Shown in pieces: positions 1 to 7,632 of a DNA stretch of 64,000 nucleotides. Below the pieces are notes generated by a model that did not search any database, was not told the DNA's origin, and was given only the letters and a program-made list of their open reading frames with translations. The stretch's first letter is position 1. Each line of letters begins with the position of its first letter. Both the position numbers and the translations under genes were made by a program. The DNA comes from Peptoniphilaceae bacterium AM52-5BH (lineage in GTDB: Bacteria; Bacillota; Clostridia; Tissierellales; Peptoniphilaceae), in assembly GCA_027669155.1 (NCBI GenBank), contig JAQEDR010000002.1, positions 61,001 through 125,000 of the forward strand, in the 5' to 3' direction.

Positions 1-933
1 TAAGGCTTCATTGTAGATATCTTTTGCCCTATAAATTGGCTCTTGGAGGGTAATAGATCTAGTGTGATTTTTGAATTTGGCATCTTTTATTTTTAAATTT
101 ACGGTTTTTCCTTGAATATTTTTGATATCCATCTCATCTTCTATAAGCTCAGATAAGTTCCTAAGATAGGAAGCGAGTATTGCGATATCATTGGTGTTTT
201 GGGCAAATGTTCTTTCTTTGCCTATACTTTTCCTAACTCTAGAAGGATTAATCTTCCTTTCGTCAACTCCTCTTATTACCTGATAGATATAGGCTCCTTG
301 CTTACCAAAGTTATCAATCAAGTATTCGTAGTCGAGCTTAAGGAGGTCTTCTACTTTATAGACGCCTATTTTATTTAATCTCTCGCTAGTTTTCTTGCCT
401 ATGCCGTGGACCTTATTTACAGGAATATCAGGTAAGAAATAATCTAGGTCTTCTTTTCTAATTTGAGTTATCCCATGAGGCTTTTGCCAATCGCTTGCAA
501 GCTTTGCTAGAAACTTGTTATAGGATATACCGATAGAAATACCTATACCAGTTTTACTTATGACTTCGTCTTGAAGCTTTCTAGCAAGTAATTTGGGAGA
601 GTCTGTTTCTACAAGTAGATAAGCCTCATCTACAGAAACTTGCTCCATAAGCTTAGCATATCCTCTTACAAGAGAAAAAACTTCTTTGGACTTTTCTCTG
701 TAATATTTGTGATCTACTGGTAGAAGAATGAGATTTGGACAAAGTTCTTTCGCCATAAAGACAGGCATAGCTGAATGTAGGCCATATTCCCTTGCCTTGT
801 AGTTAGCAGTTGTTAATATAGACCTATTACTAAGGCCACCAACAGCTAGGGGCATATTATTAAATTGTGGATTTCTTAAAATTTCACATGATGCATAGAA
901 AGCATCACAGTCTATATGAAAAATATTTTGCAT
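1..933 (-). CDS. dinB: DNA polymerase IV (Y-family), 3' end beyond the window
   Basis: Translesion DNA polymerase of the DinB family; it copies damaged templates with low fidelity. The reverse strand reads 311 codons from ATG at 933 and is still open at position 1, so the C-terminal little-finger end is missing. The N-terminus carries the catalytic HIDCDAFYASCE motif near residue 6, the SVDEAYL motif near residue 100 holds the second acidic pair, and a helix-hairpin-helix (VHGIGKKTSERL) follows the palm. Expected full length is about 350 residues. There is no Shine-Dalgarno sequence before the ATG. A TATAAT box ends only six bases upstream, so the message may be leaderless. It is transcribed away from the stress-protein genes. 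Confidence 0.93.
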   Translation of the reverse strand, partial: MQNIFHIDCDAFYASCEILRNPQFNNMPLAVGGLSNRSILTTANYKAREYGLHSAMPVFMAKELCPNLILLPVDHKYYREKSKEVFSLVRGYAKLMEQVSVDEAYLLVETDSPKLLARKLQDEVISKTGIGISIGISYNKFLAKLASDWQKPHGITQIRKEDLDYFLPDIPVNKVHGIGKKTSERLNKIGVYKVEDLLKLDYEYLIDNFGKQGAYIYQVIRGVDERKINPSRVRKSIGKERTFAQNTNDIAILASYLRNLSELIEDEMDIKNIQGKTVNLKIKDAKFKNHTRSITLQEPIYRAKDIYNEAL

Positions 934-939
934 AATCGA

Positions 940-945
940 ATTATA
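940..945 (-). promoter_or_regulatory. -10 box of dinB
   Basis: On the minus strand a perfect TATAAT lies six bases before the dinB ATG, with only a weak -35 (TTTAAT, 16-base spacer). Transcription would start at or next to the ATG. Confidence 0.45.
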
Positions 946-1009
946 CTTCTTATTGTTTTTTATTAAATTTATTATATGGGTATAAAGATATTAAGTGAAA
1001 GGATTGGAT

Positions 1010-1243
1010 ATGAATATAGATCAAAATAAAAATTTAGAGCATCTAGGGATAGATGTCAAGAAACTAAAAGCTGGTGAGAGTATAACAATTCCTCTTCATG
1101 AGGAAAAAATCACTATAAACAAAAGAAAAAAAGTTGTTGAATATATCGTAATTAAGAAAGAAAAATATACTGTAATGGAGAAAATTAAGGTTCCTGTAAA
1201 AAAAGAAGTCCTTAAAGTAAGAGAGGACCTAGAAGAAAAATAA
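1010..1243 (+). CDS. Small DUF2382 (YsnF/AvaK)-type protein
   Basis: A 77-residue charged protein made almost entirely of one DUF2382-like module: IPLHEEKITINKRKKVVEYI, then a KVPVKKEVLKV strand repeat. This module occurs in general-stress proteins; its biochemical role is unknown. ATG 1010 is preferred over GTG 995 because AAAGGA sits about six bases before it. The same module recurs in the C-terminal half of the next gene (1370-2278), so the two look functionally related. A GGGTATAAAG sequence at 978-987 resembles the upstream sequence of that gene. No signal peptide or membrane segment is visible. Confidence 0.75.
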   Translation: MNIDQNKNLEHLGIDVKKLKAGESITIPLHEEKITINKRKKVVEYIVIKKEKYTVMEKIKVPVKKEVLKVREDLEEK

Positions 1244-1286
1244 TAAATTAAACTTTATTATATTTTTAAAATTAATTTAGAAAAAG

Positions 1287-1316
1287 GTTTGATCTTATTT
1301 TTTTGGGTAATAATAT
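1287..1316 (+). promoter_or_regulatory. Promoter of the YflT/DUF2382 stress gene
   Basis: Two readings overlap. A sigma-A type reading is TTGATC (1289-1294), 16 bases, TAATAT (1311-1316). A sigma-B-like reading is GTTTGA (1287-1292), 12 bases, GGGTAA (1305-1310). The sequence alone cannot decide between them. Confidence 0.45.
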
Positions 1317-1369
1317 AAAGACGATAGTATCTAAGAATTATAATTGAAGTAAACTACAAGGAGAAATCA

Positions 1370-2278
1370 ATGGCACATTTTGAAACATTTAGAACAGAAG
1401 AGGAATTACTAGAAAGAATTTCACAACTTAGAAATGAAGGATTTAGTGATTCAGAACTTGAAGTAATTTCACATGATCAATACGATAATCCAGAGTTTAA
1501 ATATTTAGATATCAACGATAGAGAAAGAAGAGCTGAACTACAACCAGAATATAACGGTATATTCGGCTACTACACAGGGGATGTAACAGATCCAACAATC
1601 TTTAATGGATTTGGTTATGACAACACTCTAAGTGAAGAAGCATTAGGTGCAGTTGAAAATGGATACTATGTCCTATCAATCAATAGAGATGACCTAGATG
1701 ATAGTTACTATGATAGTTCATATGAACAACGTAAAAACTTCATTGACGAAGATATAGCTAATAGAGATGACTTGAGTGCTAGAGAAAAAATTAGACTACA
1801 CGAGGAAAGACTAAGAGTTAACAAGCAAAGAGTTAAAACTGGTGAAGTTGGCCTTAGCAAGGAAGTAGTAACTGAAACTCAAGAAGTAGAAGTTCCAGTT
1901 GAAAAAGAAAGAGTTACTATAGAAAGACATAAGGTAGATGAAAAAGCTGATGATAACTTTAGCTTTGATGCCAAAGAAGATGAAATAGTAATCCCAGTTC
2001 ACGAAGAAGAAGTAACTGTAGATAGGGAAAATGTAGTTACTGAAGAAGTTGAAGTTAAAAAAGATAAGCTAGAAGAAACTCAAAGGGTTTCTGAAGATGT
2101 TAGAAGAGAAGAACTTCACGTAAATAAGACTGGTGATGTTAGAGAAGTTGAAGGTGATAGGACTATTACTGAAGGAACTAATGAACCTGGTTTTAATAAA
2201 ACTAATGAAAAAGTAGTTAAAGAAGAAAAAGATGAAGGCGGATTCCTAGATAACCTATTTGGTGGCAAGGATAAATAA
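1370..2278 (+). CDS. General stress protein: YflT N-terminal domain plus DUF2382 C-terminal domain
   Basis: A 302-residue soluble protein. Residues 1-105 resemble the YflT heat-induced stress domain (start MAHFETFRTEEELLERI). Residues about 150-250 hold two DUF2382-type repeats of the form PVEKERVTIERHKV and PVHEEEVTVDRENV. The tail is acidic, glycine-containing and probably flexible. The start is set by AAGGAGAAATCA before the ATG. It follows a 77-residue protein made of the same module, which suggests a duplicated stress pair. The gene is closed by a strong terminator. The molecular function of both families is not known; induction by stress is family knowledge, not seen here. Confidence 0.85.
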   Translation: MAHFETFRTEEELLERISQLRNEGFSDSELEVISHDQYDNPEFKYLDINDRERRAELQPEYNGIFGYYTGDVTDPTIFNGFGYDNTLSEEALGAVENGYYVLSINRDDLDDSYYDSSYEQRKNFIDEDIANRDDLSAREKIRLHEERLRVNKQRVKTGEVGLSKEVVTETQEVEVPVEKERVTIERHKVDEKADDNFSFDAKEDEIVIPVHEEEVTVDRENVVTEEVEVKKDKLEETQRVSEDVRREELHVNKTGDVREVEGDRTITEGTNEPGFNKTNEKVVKEEKDEGGFLDNLFGGKDK

Positions 2279-2293
2279 AATAATATATTTTAG

Positions 2294-2320
2294 GCTGGGG
2301 TTATCCCCAGCTTTTTATTT
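2294..2320 (+). terminator. Rho-independent terminator of the stress gene
   Basis: A perfect 7-bp stem (GCTGGGG / CCCCAGC, 2294-2300 with 2305-2311) with a 4-base loop is followed by a T-run. Confidence 0.9.
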
Positions 2321-2353
2321 TGCCTTAATATTATAAAAAAGTAGAATAAAGGT

Positions 2354-2599
2354 ATGAGAATAGATAAATTTTTAAAAAATGCGAGAATTATAAAAAGAAG
2401 ACAAGTTGCTAAAGAGGCTTGTGGAAACGGTAGGGTTAAGATAAATGAAAAAGAAGCCAAGCCGGGAAGCCTCGTAGAAGAAGGAGACATAGTAGAAGTC
2501 GCCTTTGGCAAGAGCAATCTTAAATTTAGAGTGCTAAACTTGATTGACGGAGCCAAGAAAAACGATGCTTTTTCTATGTATGAGGTTATCGATGAGTAA
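2354..2599 (+). CDS. rqcP: S4-domain RNA-binding protein RqcP (YabO/Hsp15-like)
   Basis: An 81-residue protein that is essentially one S4 domain (MRIDKFLKNARIIKRRQVAK, then GRVKINEKEAKPG). RqcP binds obstructed 50S subunits with RqcH and helps alanine tailing of stalled nascent chains. The position just before a DivIC-like gene and tilS matches the Bacillus yabO-divIC-tilS-hpt order, which supports RqcP over the heat-shock Hsp15 paralogue. Its stop overlaps the next start by 8 bases, so it heads an operon running to hpt. Confidence 0.85.
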   Translation: MRIDKFLKNARIIKRRQVAKEACGNGRVKINEKEAKPGSLVEEGDIVEVAFGKSNLKFRVLNLIDGAKKNDAFSMYEVIDE

Positions 2600-2909
2600 G
2601 AAGAATTCGTATCTTAAGCAAAGAAGAAAGAAAAACCAAAGATTTCTATTGACTATCCTATCAATCCTTGCTCTATCGGCGGGATCTTTTAGCCTATACA
2701 ATAAGGCTATTGAAAAGGAATACGCCAAGGTAAATAAGGATATCGAATCTTTGAACAAGAAAAAAGAAGACTTGAAAATTACCATCAAGTCCTTGAAGGA
2801 AGATTACGACAATAGAAATACTGATGAGTTTAAGGAAAAGATTGCAAGAGATAGACTAGATATGGTTAAGAAATCTGAAGTGGTCTATGAAGATGACAAT
2901 AATAAATAG
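2592..2909 (+). CDS. divIC: Septum formation initiator, DivIC/FtsB type
   Basis: A 105-residue bitopic membrane protein. A basic cytoplasmic N-terminus (residues 1-17) is followed by one transmembrane segment (about 18-38) and an extracellular coiled coil (about 40-75). It ends with the short IARDRLDMVKKSE element typical of the family. DivIC acts with FtsL and DivIB/FtsQ in the divisome. The start is ATG 2592, inside the end of rqcP, which indicates translational coupling. The tilS reading frame begins inside its 3' end. Confidence 0.82.
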   Translation: MSKKNSYLKQRRKKNQRFLLTILSILALSAGSFSLYNKAIEKEYAKVNKDIESLNKKKEDLKITIKSLKEDYDNRNTDEFKEKIARDRLDMVKKSEVVYEDDNNK

Positions 2910-4263
2910 AGTTAGAGAAACTATAATAGCAAATAAACTTATTGAAAAAGGTGATCATATCATAGTCGGCGCAAGCGGAGGGCCGGATAGTCAGTTTCTT
3001 ATATATGCTTTGATGGAACTTAGGAAGGAAATAGATTTTACAATTATCCTTGCCCACCTAAACCACCTACATAGACAAGAGGCAGATTTTGATGAGAGCC
3101 TAGTAGAAGAGACCGCAGAGAAATTTGGCTTAGACTTCAGGAAAAAATCAGCAAGTATGGATAATTACGCCAAGAAATATGGCCTATCCTCGGAAGATGC
3201 TGGAAGAAGACTAAGGTATAAATTTTTTAGGGAAATTCAAAAAGACTTTCCCGAGTCAAAAATTGCAGTCGCCCACAATCTAGATGATCAGGCAGAAACT
3301 GTCCTTATGAGGATTATCAGAGGGACTGGAGTAGAGGGCCTTAGGGCTATGGATTATAGGAATGGGGATATAATAAGGCCCATCCTAGATATAAAGAAGG
3401 CTATGATCTTAGAGTATTTGGAAACAGAACAAATACCCTATGCAATTGATAAGACAAATTTCACAGCAGATTATACTAGAAATAAGCTAAGACTTGAGAT
3501 AATTCCAGAGATTGAAAAGATTAATCCAAACTTTAAGGAAAGCCTAGTCAAGCTTTCTGAGATCTCAACAGATGAGATTTCTATTAGCGATTCTTATATA
3601 AAAAACATTTATGAAGATATTATTACTCAAAGAAAAACAAATTCGATAAGCTTTGATAAAGAAGCTTTTGAAAGTAAGGATAAGGCTATACAAAGAAGGC
3701 TTATAAGAAGAGCTATAGGAGAAATAAAGAAGGAAGTTAGAGATGTATCCAAGGAAAATATTGATACATTTCTAAAGCTAGTGGATCTTGGAAATGGCAA
3801 GTCCATTATAAAAGATGATTTAGTTTTTCTAAAGTCATATAAGTTTTATAAGATAAGCTTAATTAAAGAAGAATCACAGAGGGGATTAAGGCAAATTTCT
3901 ATAGATATTGGCGAAGAGAGAAGCTTTGGAGAAAAAAGGATAAGGATAAGTCAAGTCTCAGATTTTCACAAAAAACATGGGAAAAATATTGAATATTTCG
4001 ATAGGGACAAATTAACTTTTCCCCTACAAGTTAGATATAGGAAAAACGGTGATAGGTTTAAGCCTATAGGCTTGGGTCATTCGAAAAAGATTAAAGACTT
4101 TTTTATTGATATGAAGGTAGATAAGGAAAAAAGAGAAAAAATCCCCCTTATTTTATCAGAAAATGATATAATATGGGTGACATCTTTTAGAAGCTCGGAG
4201 GATTACAAGGTAGATCCTTCTACAAAAAATATTATAAAGATAGAGGTATATGATGAAGACTGA
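2887..4263 (+). CDS. tilS: tRNA(Ile)-lysidine synthase
   Basis: It converts C34 of the CAU-anticodon tRNA-Ile to lysidine using ATP and lysine, which changes decoding from AUG to AUA. AUA is very common in this genome, so the enzyme matters here. The PP-loop ATP motif SGGPDS is at residues 30-35. AHNLDDQAETVLMRIIRGTG near residue 135 is the second conserved block. The C-terminal third contains the TilS tRNA-binding region (RYRKNGDRFKPIG). 458 residues is normal. The start (ATG 2887, or ATG 2893) lies inside the divIC-like gene, and the end overlaps hpt. Confidence 0.95.
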   Translation: MKMTIINRVRETIIANKLIEKGDHIIVGASGGPDSQFLIYALMELRKEIDFTIILAHLNHLHRQEADFDESLVEETAEKFGLDFRKKSASMDNYAKKYGLSSEDAGRRLRYKFFREIQKDFPESKIAVAHNLDDQAETVLMRIIRGTGVEGLRAMDYRNGDIIRPILDIKKAMILEYLETEQIPYAIDKTNFTADYTRNKLRLEIIPEIEKINPNFKESLVKLSEISTDEISISDSYIKNIYEDIITQRKTNSISFDKEAFESKDKAIQRRLIRRAIGEIKKEVRDVSKENIDTFLKLVDLGNGKSIIKDDLVFLKSYKFYKISLIKEESQRGLRQISIDIGEERSFGEKRIRISQVSDFHKKHGKNIEYFDRDKLTFPLQVRYRKNGDRFKPIGLGHSKKIKDFFIDMKVDKEKREKIPLILSENDIIWVTSFRSSEDYKVDPSTKNIIKIEVYDED

Positions 4264-4822
4264 CTACAGTGACATAATTGAAAGAGTATTGATTGATGAG
4301 GAAAGTTTGAAGCTAAAGATAGAACAATTAGCGAAAAACATCAACAGTCACTACGAGAATAAGGATACTTTAATCCTCGTAGGAATCCTTAAGGGTTCGG
4401 TAATGTTTATGGCAGAACTTGCCAAGAGTTTAAATATCGACCTTAAGATGGACTTTATGGTAGTTTCTTCTTATGCGGAAAACACCTACTCAAGTGGAAA
4501 TGTCAAAATCTTAAAGGACCTTGATATTGATATCAAAGACAAGGAAGTTCTAATAGTCGAAGATATTATAGATACTGGTTATACCTTAAAGAAGACCAAG
4601 GAAAATCTAATAAATAGACAAGCAAAAGACGTAAAAATTGTAACCTTACTAGATAAACCTGAAAGAAGAGAAGTAGAAATCAAACCTGACTGGACAGGAT
4701 TTAAGATACCAAATGAGTTCGTTGTAGGCTTTGGTCTAGACTTCGATCAAATGTATAGGAACCTACCATATATTGGCGTTGTCAAAAGATCATTTTATGA
4801 AAATATAGAGGATGCTAAATAG
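4250..4822 (+). CDS. hpt: Hypoxanthine phosphoribosyltransferase
   Basis: A purine salvage enzyme that makes IMP/GMP from hypoxanthine/guanine and PRPP. The PRPP-binding signature VLIVEDIIDTGYT is at residues 100-112, and the early LVGILKGSVMF loop is intact. 190 residues is typical. The ATG at 4250 (or 4253) overlaps the tilS stop and follows GAGG. The rqcP-divIC-tilS-hpt order is classic for Firmicutes; ftsH, often next, is not here. Confidence 0.95.
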   Translation: MMKTDYSDIIERVLIDEESLKLKIEQLAKNINSHYENKDTLILVGILKGSVMFMAELAKSLNIDLKMDFMVVSSYAENTYSSGNVKILKDLDIDIKDKEVLIVEDIIDTGYTLKKTKENLINRQAKDVKIVTLLDKPERREVEIKPDWTGFKIPNEFVVGFGLDFDQMYRNLPYIGVVKRSFYENIEDAK

Positions 4823-4845
4823 GTCTTTGGGCCTATTTTGTTTTT
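4817..4845 (+). terminator. Weak terminator after hpt
   Basis: A 7-bp stem AAATAGG / CCTATTT (4817-4823 with 4832-4838) overlaps the hpt stop and is followed by TGTTTTTG. Confidence 0.5.
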
Positions 4846-4856
4846 GAGGAGGAAAA

Positions 4857-5348
4857 ATGAGGAATTTAGATTCGATGATTATAATTATGTATGGGGCGAT
4901 AGTAGTATTTTTCCTATACAGAATTTACAAGCAAGTAAAAGATAAGAAAAAACTTGAAGGAGAAGTCTCTACATTCAAGAGACCTTCATCTAGCTTTGAG
5001 ATGATTCTTTTTTCAGTATTAGTTGTAACAGGCGGAGTCAATCTCTATGCAGGCTACCAACAAGGAAATAAACAGAGCATGCTTACAGCTCTTGTAATGA
5101 TTGCTCTTGCCATTGTATTTATGATATCAACAAGGGCCAAGCTAAGTCTTGCAGAAAATGGTATCCTTGCTAATTCTAACTTTAGAACTTATAAGGAAAT
5201 TAGAAAATGGGGCTTCGATACAGACAATGGAGACCTTGTTATGGTTGTCAAAGATAGCAAGGGTGAAAGTCGTGAATCAACTAAGGTTAGAAAAGAGGAT
5301 ATAGAAGAAATCAATAGACTAATTAGAAAATATAAGTTAGGCAAATAA
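4857..5348 (+). CDS. Three-helix membrane protein of unknown function
   Basis: A 163-residue protein. One hydrophobic segment is near residues 6-22 and a closely spaced pair is at about 50-65 and 73-91. A soluble C-terminal domain of about 70 residues follows, with mixed strand/helix character (ENGILANSNFRTYKEIRKWGF). The layout resembles DUF5673-type proteins of Firmicutes, but I cannot confirm the family. The start has a strong GAGGAGGAAAA site. It sits between hpt and coaX, with short gaps on both sides. Confidence 0.75.
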   Translation: MRNLDSMIIIMYGAIVVFFLYRIYKQVKDKKKLEGEVSTFKRPSSSFEMILFSVLVVTGGVNLYAGYQQGNKQSMLTALVMIALAIVFMISTRAKLSLAENGILANSNFRTYKEIRKWGFDTDNGDLVMVVKDSKGESRESTKVRKEDIEEINRLIRKYKLGK

Positions 5349-5412
5349 GCTTGAAATTTCACCAAATAACCGTATCATATAAGAGTTAATTTGAAAGTGA
5401 TTTGGAGATTTT

Positions 5413-6204
5413 ATGTTATTAGTAATAGATATCGGAAACACTAATACGGTTATAGGTGTTTACGAGAAGGAAAATTTGAAATCTAGATTTAGAGTGGCGA
5501 CCGACCTCAAAAAGACAAGTGATGAATTGGTTGCTACTTTATTTAATATGTTAGCAATTAAGAAAATTAGAGTAGAAGATATCGAAGATACTATTATGAG
5601 CTGTGTCGTACCAGACGTTATGTATAACTGGCAATCTGCTAATAGGAAGCTCTTTGATAGGGAAGCTATAGTGGTAGATTCTGACACGCCAACCTTTCTT
5701 ACGATTGAATATGAGAATCCTAGAGAAGTAGGAGCTGATAGGATTGTCGATGCTGTAGCTGCCTTTAGTAAGTACGGAGGACCTACTATAGTCGTTGATA
5801 TGGGAACTGCCATTACTTTTGATGTAATTACAGAAGATAGAAAGTATCTTGGTGGTTCAATTGCTCCAGGTATAAGAATAGCCCAAGATGGACTTTTTGG
5901 TTCTACTGCCAAGCTACCTAAGATTGAGCTTATGGAGCCAGAATCTGCTATTGGTAAAAATACTTCTGAATCAATCAATGCAGGGATAATATTTGGCTAT
6001 ATAGGAATGATTGATAATATAATTTCAATCTTAGAGAAAGAAATGGTAGATAAGTACGATATAGACGAAAGCGATATAACAGTTGTAGCTACGGGAGGTT
6101 TCTCTGAGCTAATCTCAGCATCTAGTAAATTTATTGAAATTATAGAACCTGATCTAATGCTTGAAGGATTGAGACTAATCTATGAGAGAAACAAAAATCT
6201 TTAA
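5413..6204 (+). CDS. coaX: Type III pantothenate kinase
   Basis: The first step of coenzyme A synthesis, pantothenate to 4'-phosphopantothenate; the CoaX type is not feedback-inhibited. ASKHA-fold phosphate motifs are visible: DIGNTNTVIGVY at residues 5-16 and VDMGTAITFDVIT near residue 135, with the GADRIVDAVAA block before it. 263 residues is standard. The gene overlaps dusB by 23 bases. coaX-dusB-greA-lysS is a common Firmicutes order. Confidence 0.95.
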   Translation: MLLVIDIGNTNTVIGVYEKENLKSRFRVATDLKKTSDELVATLFNMLAIKKIRVEDIEDTIMSCVVPDVMYNWQSANRKLFDREAIVVDSDTPTFLTIEYENPREVGADRIVDAVAAFSKYGGPTIVVDMGTAITFDVITEDRKYLGGSIAPGIRIAQDGLFGSTAKLPKIELMEPESAIGKNTSESINAGIIFGYIGMIDNIISILEKEMVDKYDIDESDITVVATGGFSELISASSKFIEIIEPDLMLEGLRLIYERNKNL

Positions 6205-7162
6205 TGAAATAATGCTTGCCCCCATGGCGGGAATTACCGATTCAGCCTTTAGGCAAATCTGCGAAGAAAATGGCTGTGATAAGACCTTTACCGAGATGGT
6301 CTCAGTAAACGCTCTTGATTTTAATAATAGAGCGACAGAAGAGATAATGTATACAGCAGATTGTGAGAAAAACTGTAATATACAAATTTTCGGCAAAGAC
6401 ACAGATATTATCGAAAGAGTCATCAAGGATAAGATAAATCTTAGGGAAGACTTTAAGGAAATAAGCTTTAATATGGGATGTCCTGCTCCTAAGATATTTA
6501 ATAACGGCCAAGGCTCAGCTTTGATGAAAGATGTGAAGAAAGTCTACGAGATAGGTAAATGCCTTAAAGAATCCACAGACAAAATTGTCAATGTGAAAAT
6601 TAGAATGGGCATTGATGAAGATTCTATAAACTATATAGAAGTTGGCAAGGCCCTCGAAGATAGCGGCGTAGATTATGTCATCCTTCACGGAAGAACTCGT
6701 AAGCAACAGTATTCTGGAAAAGCAGATTGGGAGTCTATAAGAAAGCTAAAAGAAACTTTATCTATTCCAGTTATCGCCAATGGTGATGTCTTTAGTGTCA
6801 AAGATTACAAAAATATACTCGATGTGACCGGGGCAGACGGGGTAATGATAGCAAGAGGGGCTATGGGTAATCCCTTTATTTTTAGGCAAATTAAAGATTA
6901 TATTGAGGGAAGAGAAACCAGTCCCGTAAAATATGAAGATATACTTTCTACTATAAAGAGACAATACGACCTATCTCTTAAGTACAAGAAGGAAAAGCTT
7001 GTAATAAACCAAATGAGAAAGCATGTCGGTTGGTACATCAAAGGCCTACCACAAGCTGCAAGCTATAGGGATAGGGTAAACAAATTAAAAACTAGTAAAG
7101 AAATATTTGATTTATTAGAAGAATATAGGAAATTTTTAGAGGATAATTATGACAGAAAATAA
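6182..7162 (+). CDS. dusB: tRNA-dihydrouridine synthase
   Basis: A flavoenzyme that reduces uridine in the tRNA D-loop. It has the FMN-binding TIM-barrel start MLAPMAGITDSAFR (residues 11-24) and the catalytic cysteine C100 in NMGCPAPK. The ILHGRTRKQQYSGKADW block and the phosphate-binding GADGVMIARGAMGNP follow. 326 residues fits the DusB class. The start lies inside coaX and the stop inside greA, so the operon is tightly packed. Confidence 0.95.
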   Translation: MRETKIFNEIMLAPMAGITDSAFRQICEENGCDKTFTEMVSVNALDFNNRATEEIMYTADCEKNCNIQIFGKDTDIIERVIKDKINLREDFKEISFNMGCPAPKIFNNGQGSALMKDVKKVYEIGKCLKESTDKIVNVKIRMGIDEDSINYIEVGKALEDSGVDYVILHGRTRKQQYSGKADWESIRKLKETLSIPVIANGDVFSVKDYKNILDVTGADGVMIARGAMGNPFIFRQIKDYIEGRETSPVKYEDILSTIKRQYDLSLKYKKEKLVINQMRKHVGWYIKGLPQAASYRDRVNKLKTSKEIFDLLEEYRKFLEDNYDRK

Positions 7163-7622
7163 AGAAGTAATATTAAGTAAAGAATATTTAGAAAAACTTG
7201 AAGATGAACTAGAATATCTTAAAACCAAAAAGCGTCCAGAAATTGCTGAAAAGATCAAAGTAGCAAGAAGCTTCGGTGACCTTTCAGAAAATGCTGACTA
7301 CGATGAAGCTAAAAACGAACAAGGTGAAGTAGAATCTAGGATTGCCAAGGTTGAAGATATGATTAGAAACGCCAAGACAATCGAAGTTATCGAAAACTCA
7401 GACGAAGTTGGTGTTGGAAATACTGTAACAGTTTATGATGAAGAGTTCGACGAAGACTTGGAATATAAAATCGTAGGAACTGCTGAATCAAATCCACTTG
7501 AAGGATTTATTTCTAATGAATCTCCAGTTGGTGCTGCTCTTATCGGAAAAAAGGTAGACGAAAGAGTAGAAGTAAGCACACCAAATGGAAAGATGTATTT
7601 TGTAATCAAAAATATTAAGTAA
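7149..7622 (+). CDS. greA: Transcription elongation factor GreA
   Basis: It binds RNA polymerase through the secondary channel and stimulates cleavage of backtracked RNA. An N-terminal antiparallel coiled coil (residues 1-75) has the acidic tip in [13 protein letters not shown]. The C-terminal FKBP-like domain ends with [11 protein letters not shown]. 157 residues is typical. Confidence 0.95.
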   Translation: MTENKEVILSKEYLEKLEDELEYLKTKKRPEIAEKIKVARSFGDLSENADYDEAKNEQGEVESRIAKVEDMIRNAKTIEVIENSDEVGVGNTVTVYDEEFDEDLEYKIVGTAESNPLEGFISNESPVGAALIGKKVDERVEVSTPNGKMYFVIKNIK

Positions 7623-7632
7623 AGGAGAAAAC

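Noticed and set aside
5460-5978. 172-residue minus-strand frame inside coaX
   Set aside because: A shadow of the conserved coaX coding sequence, without start signals of its own.
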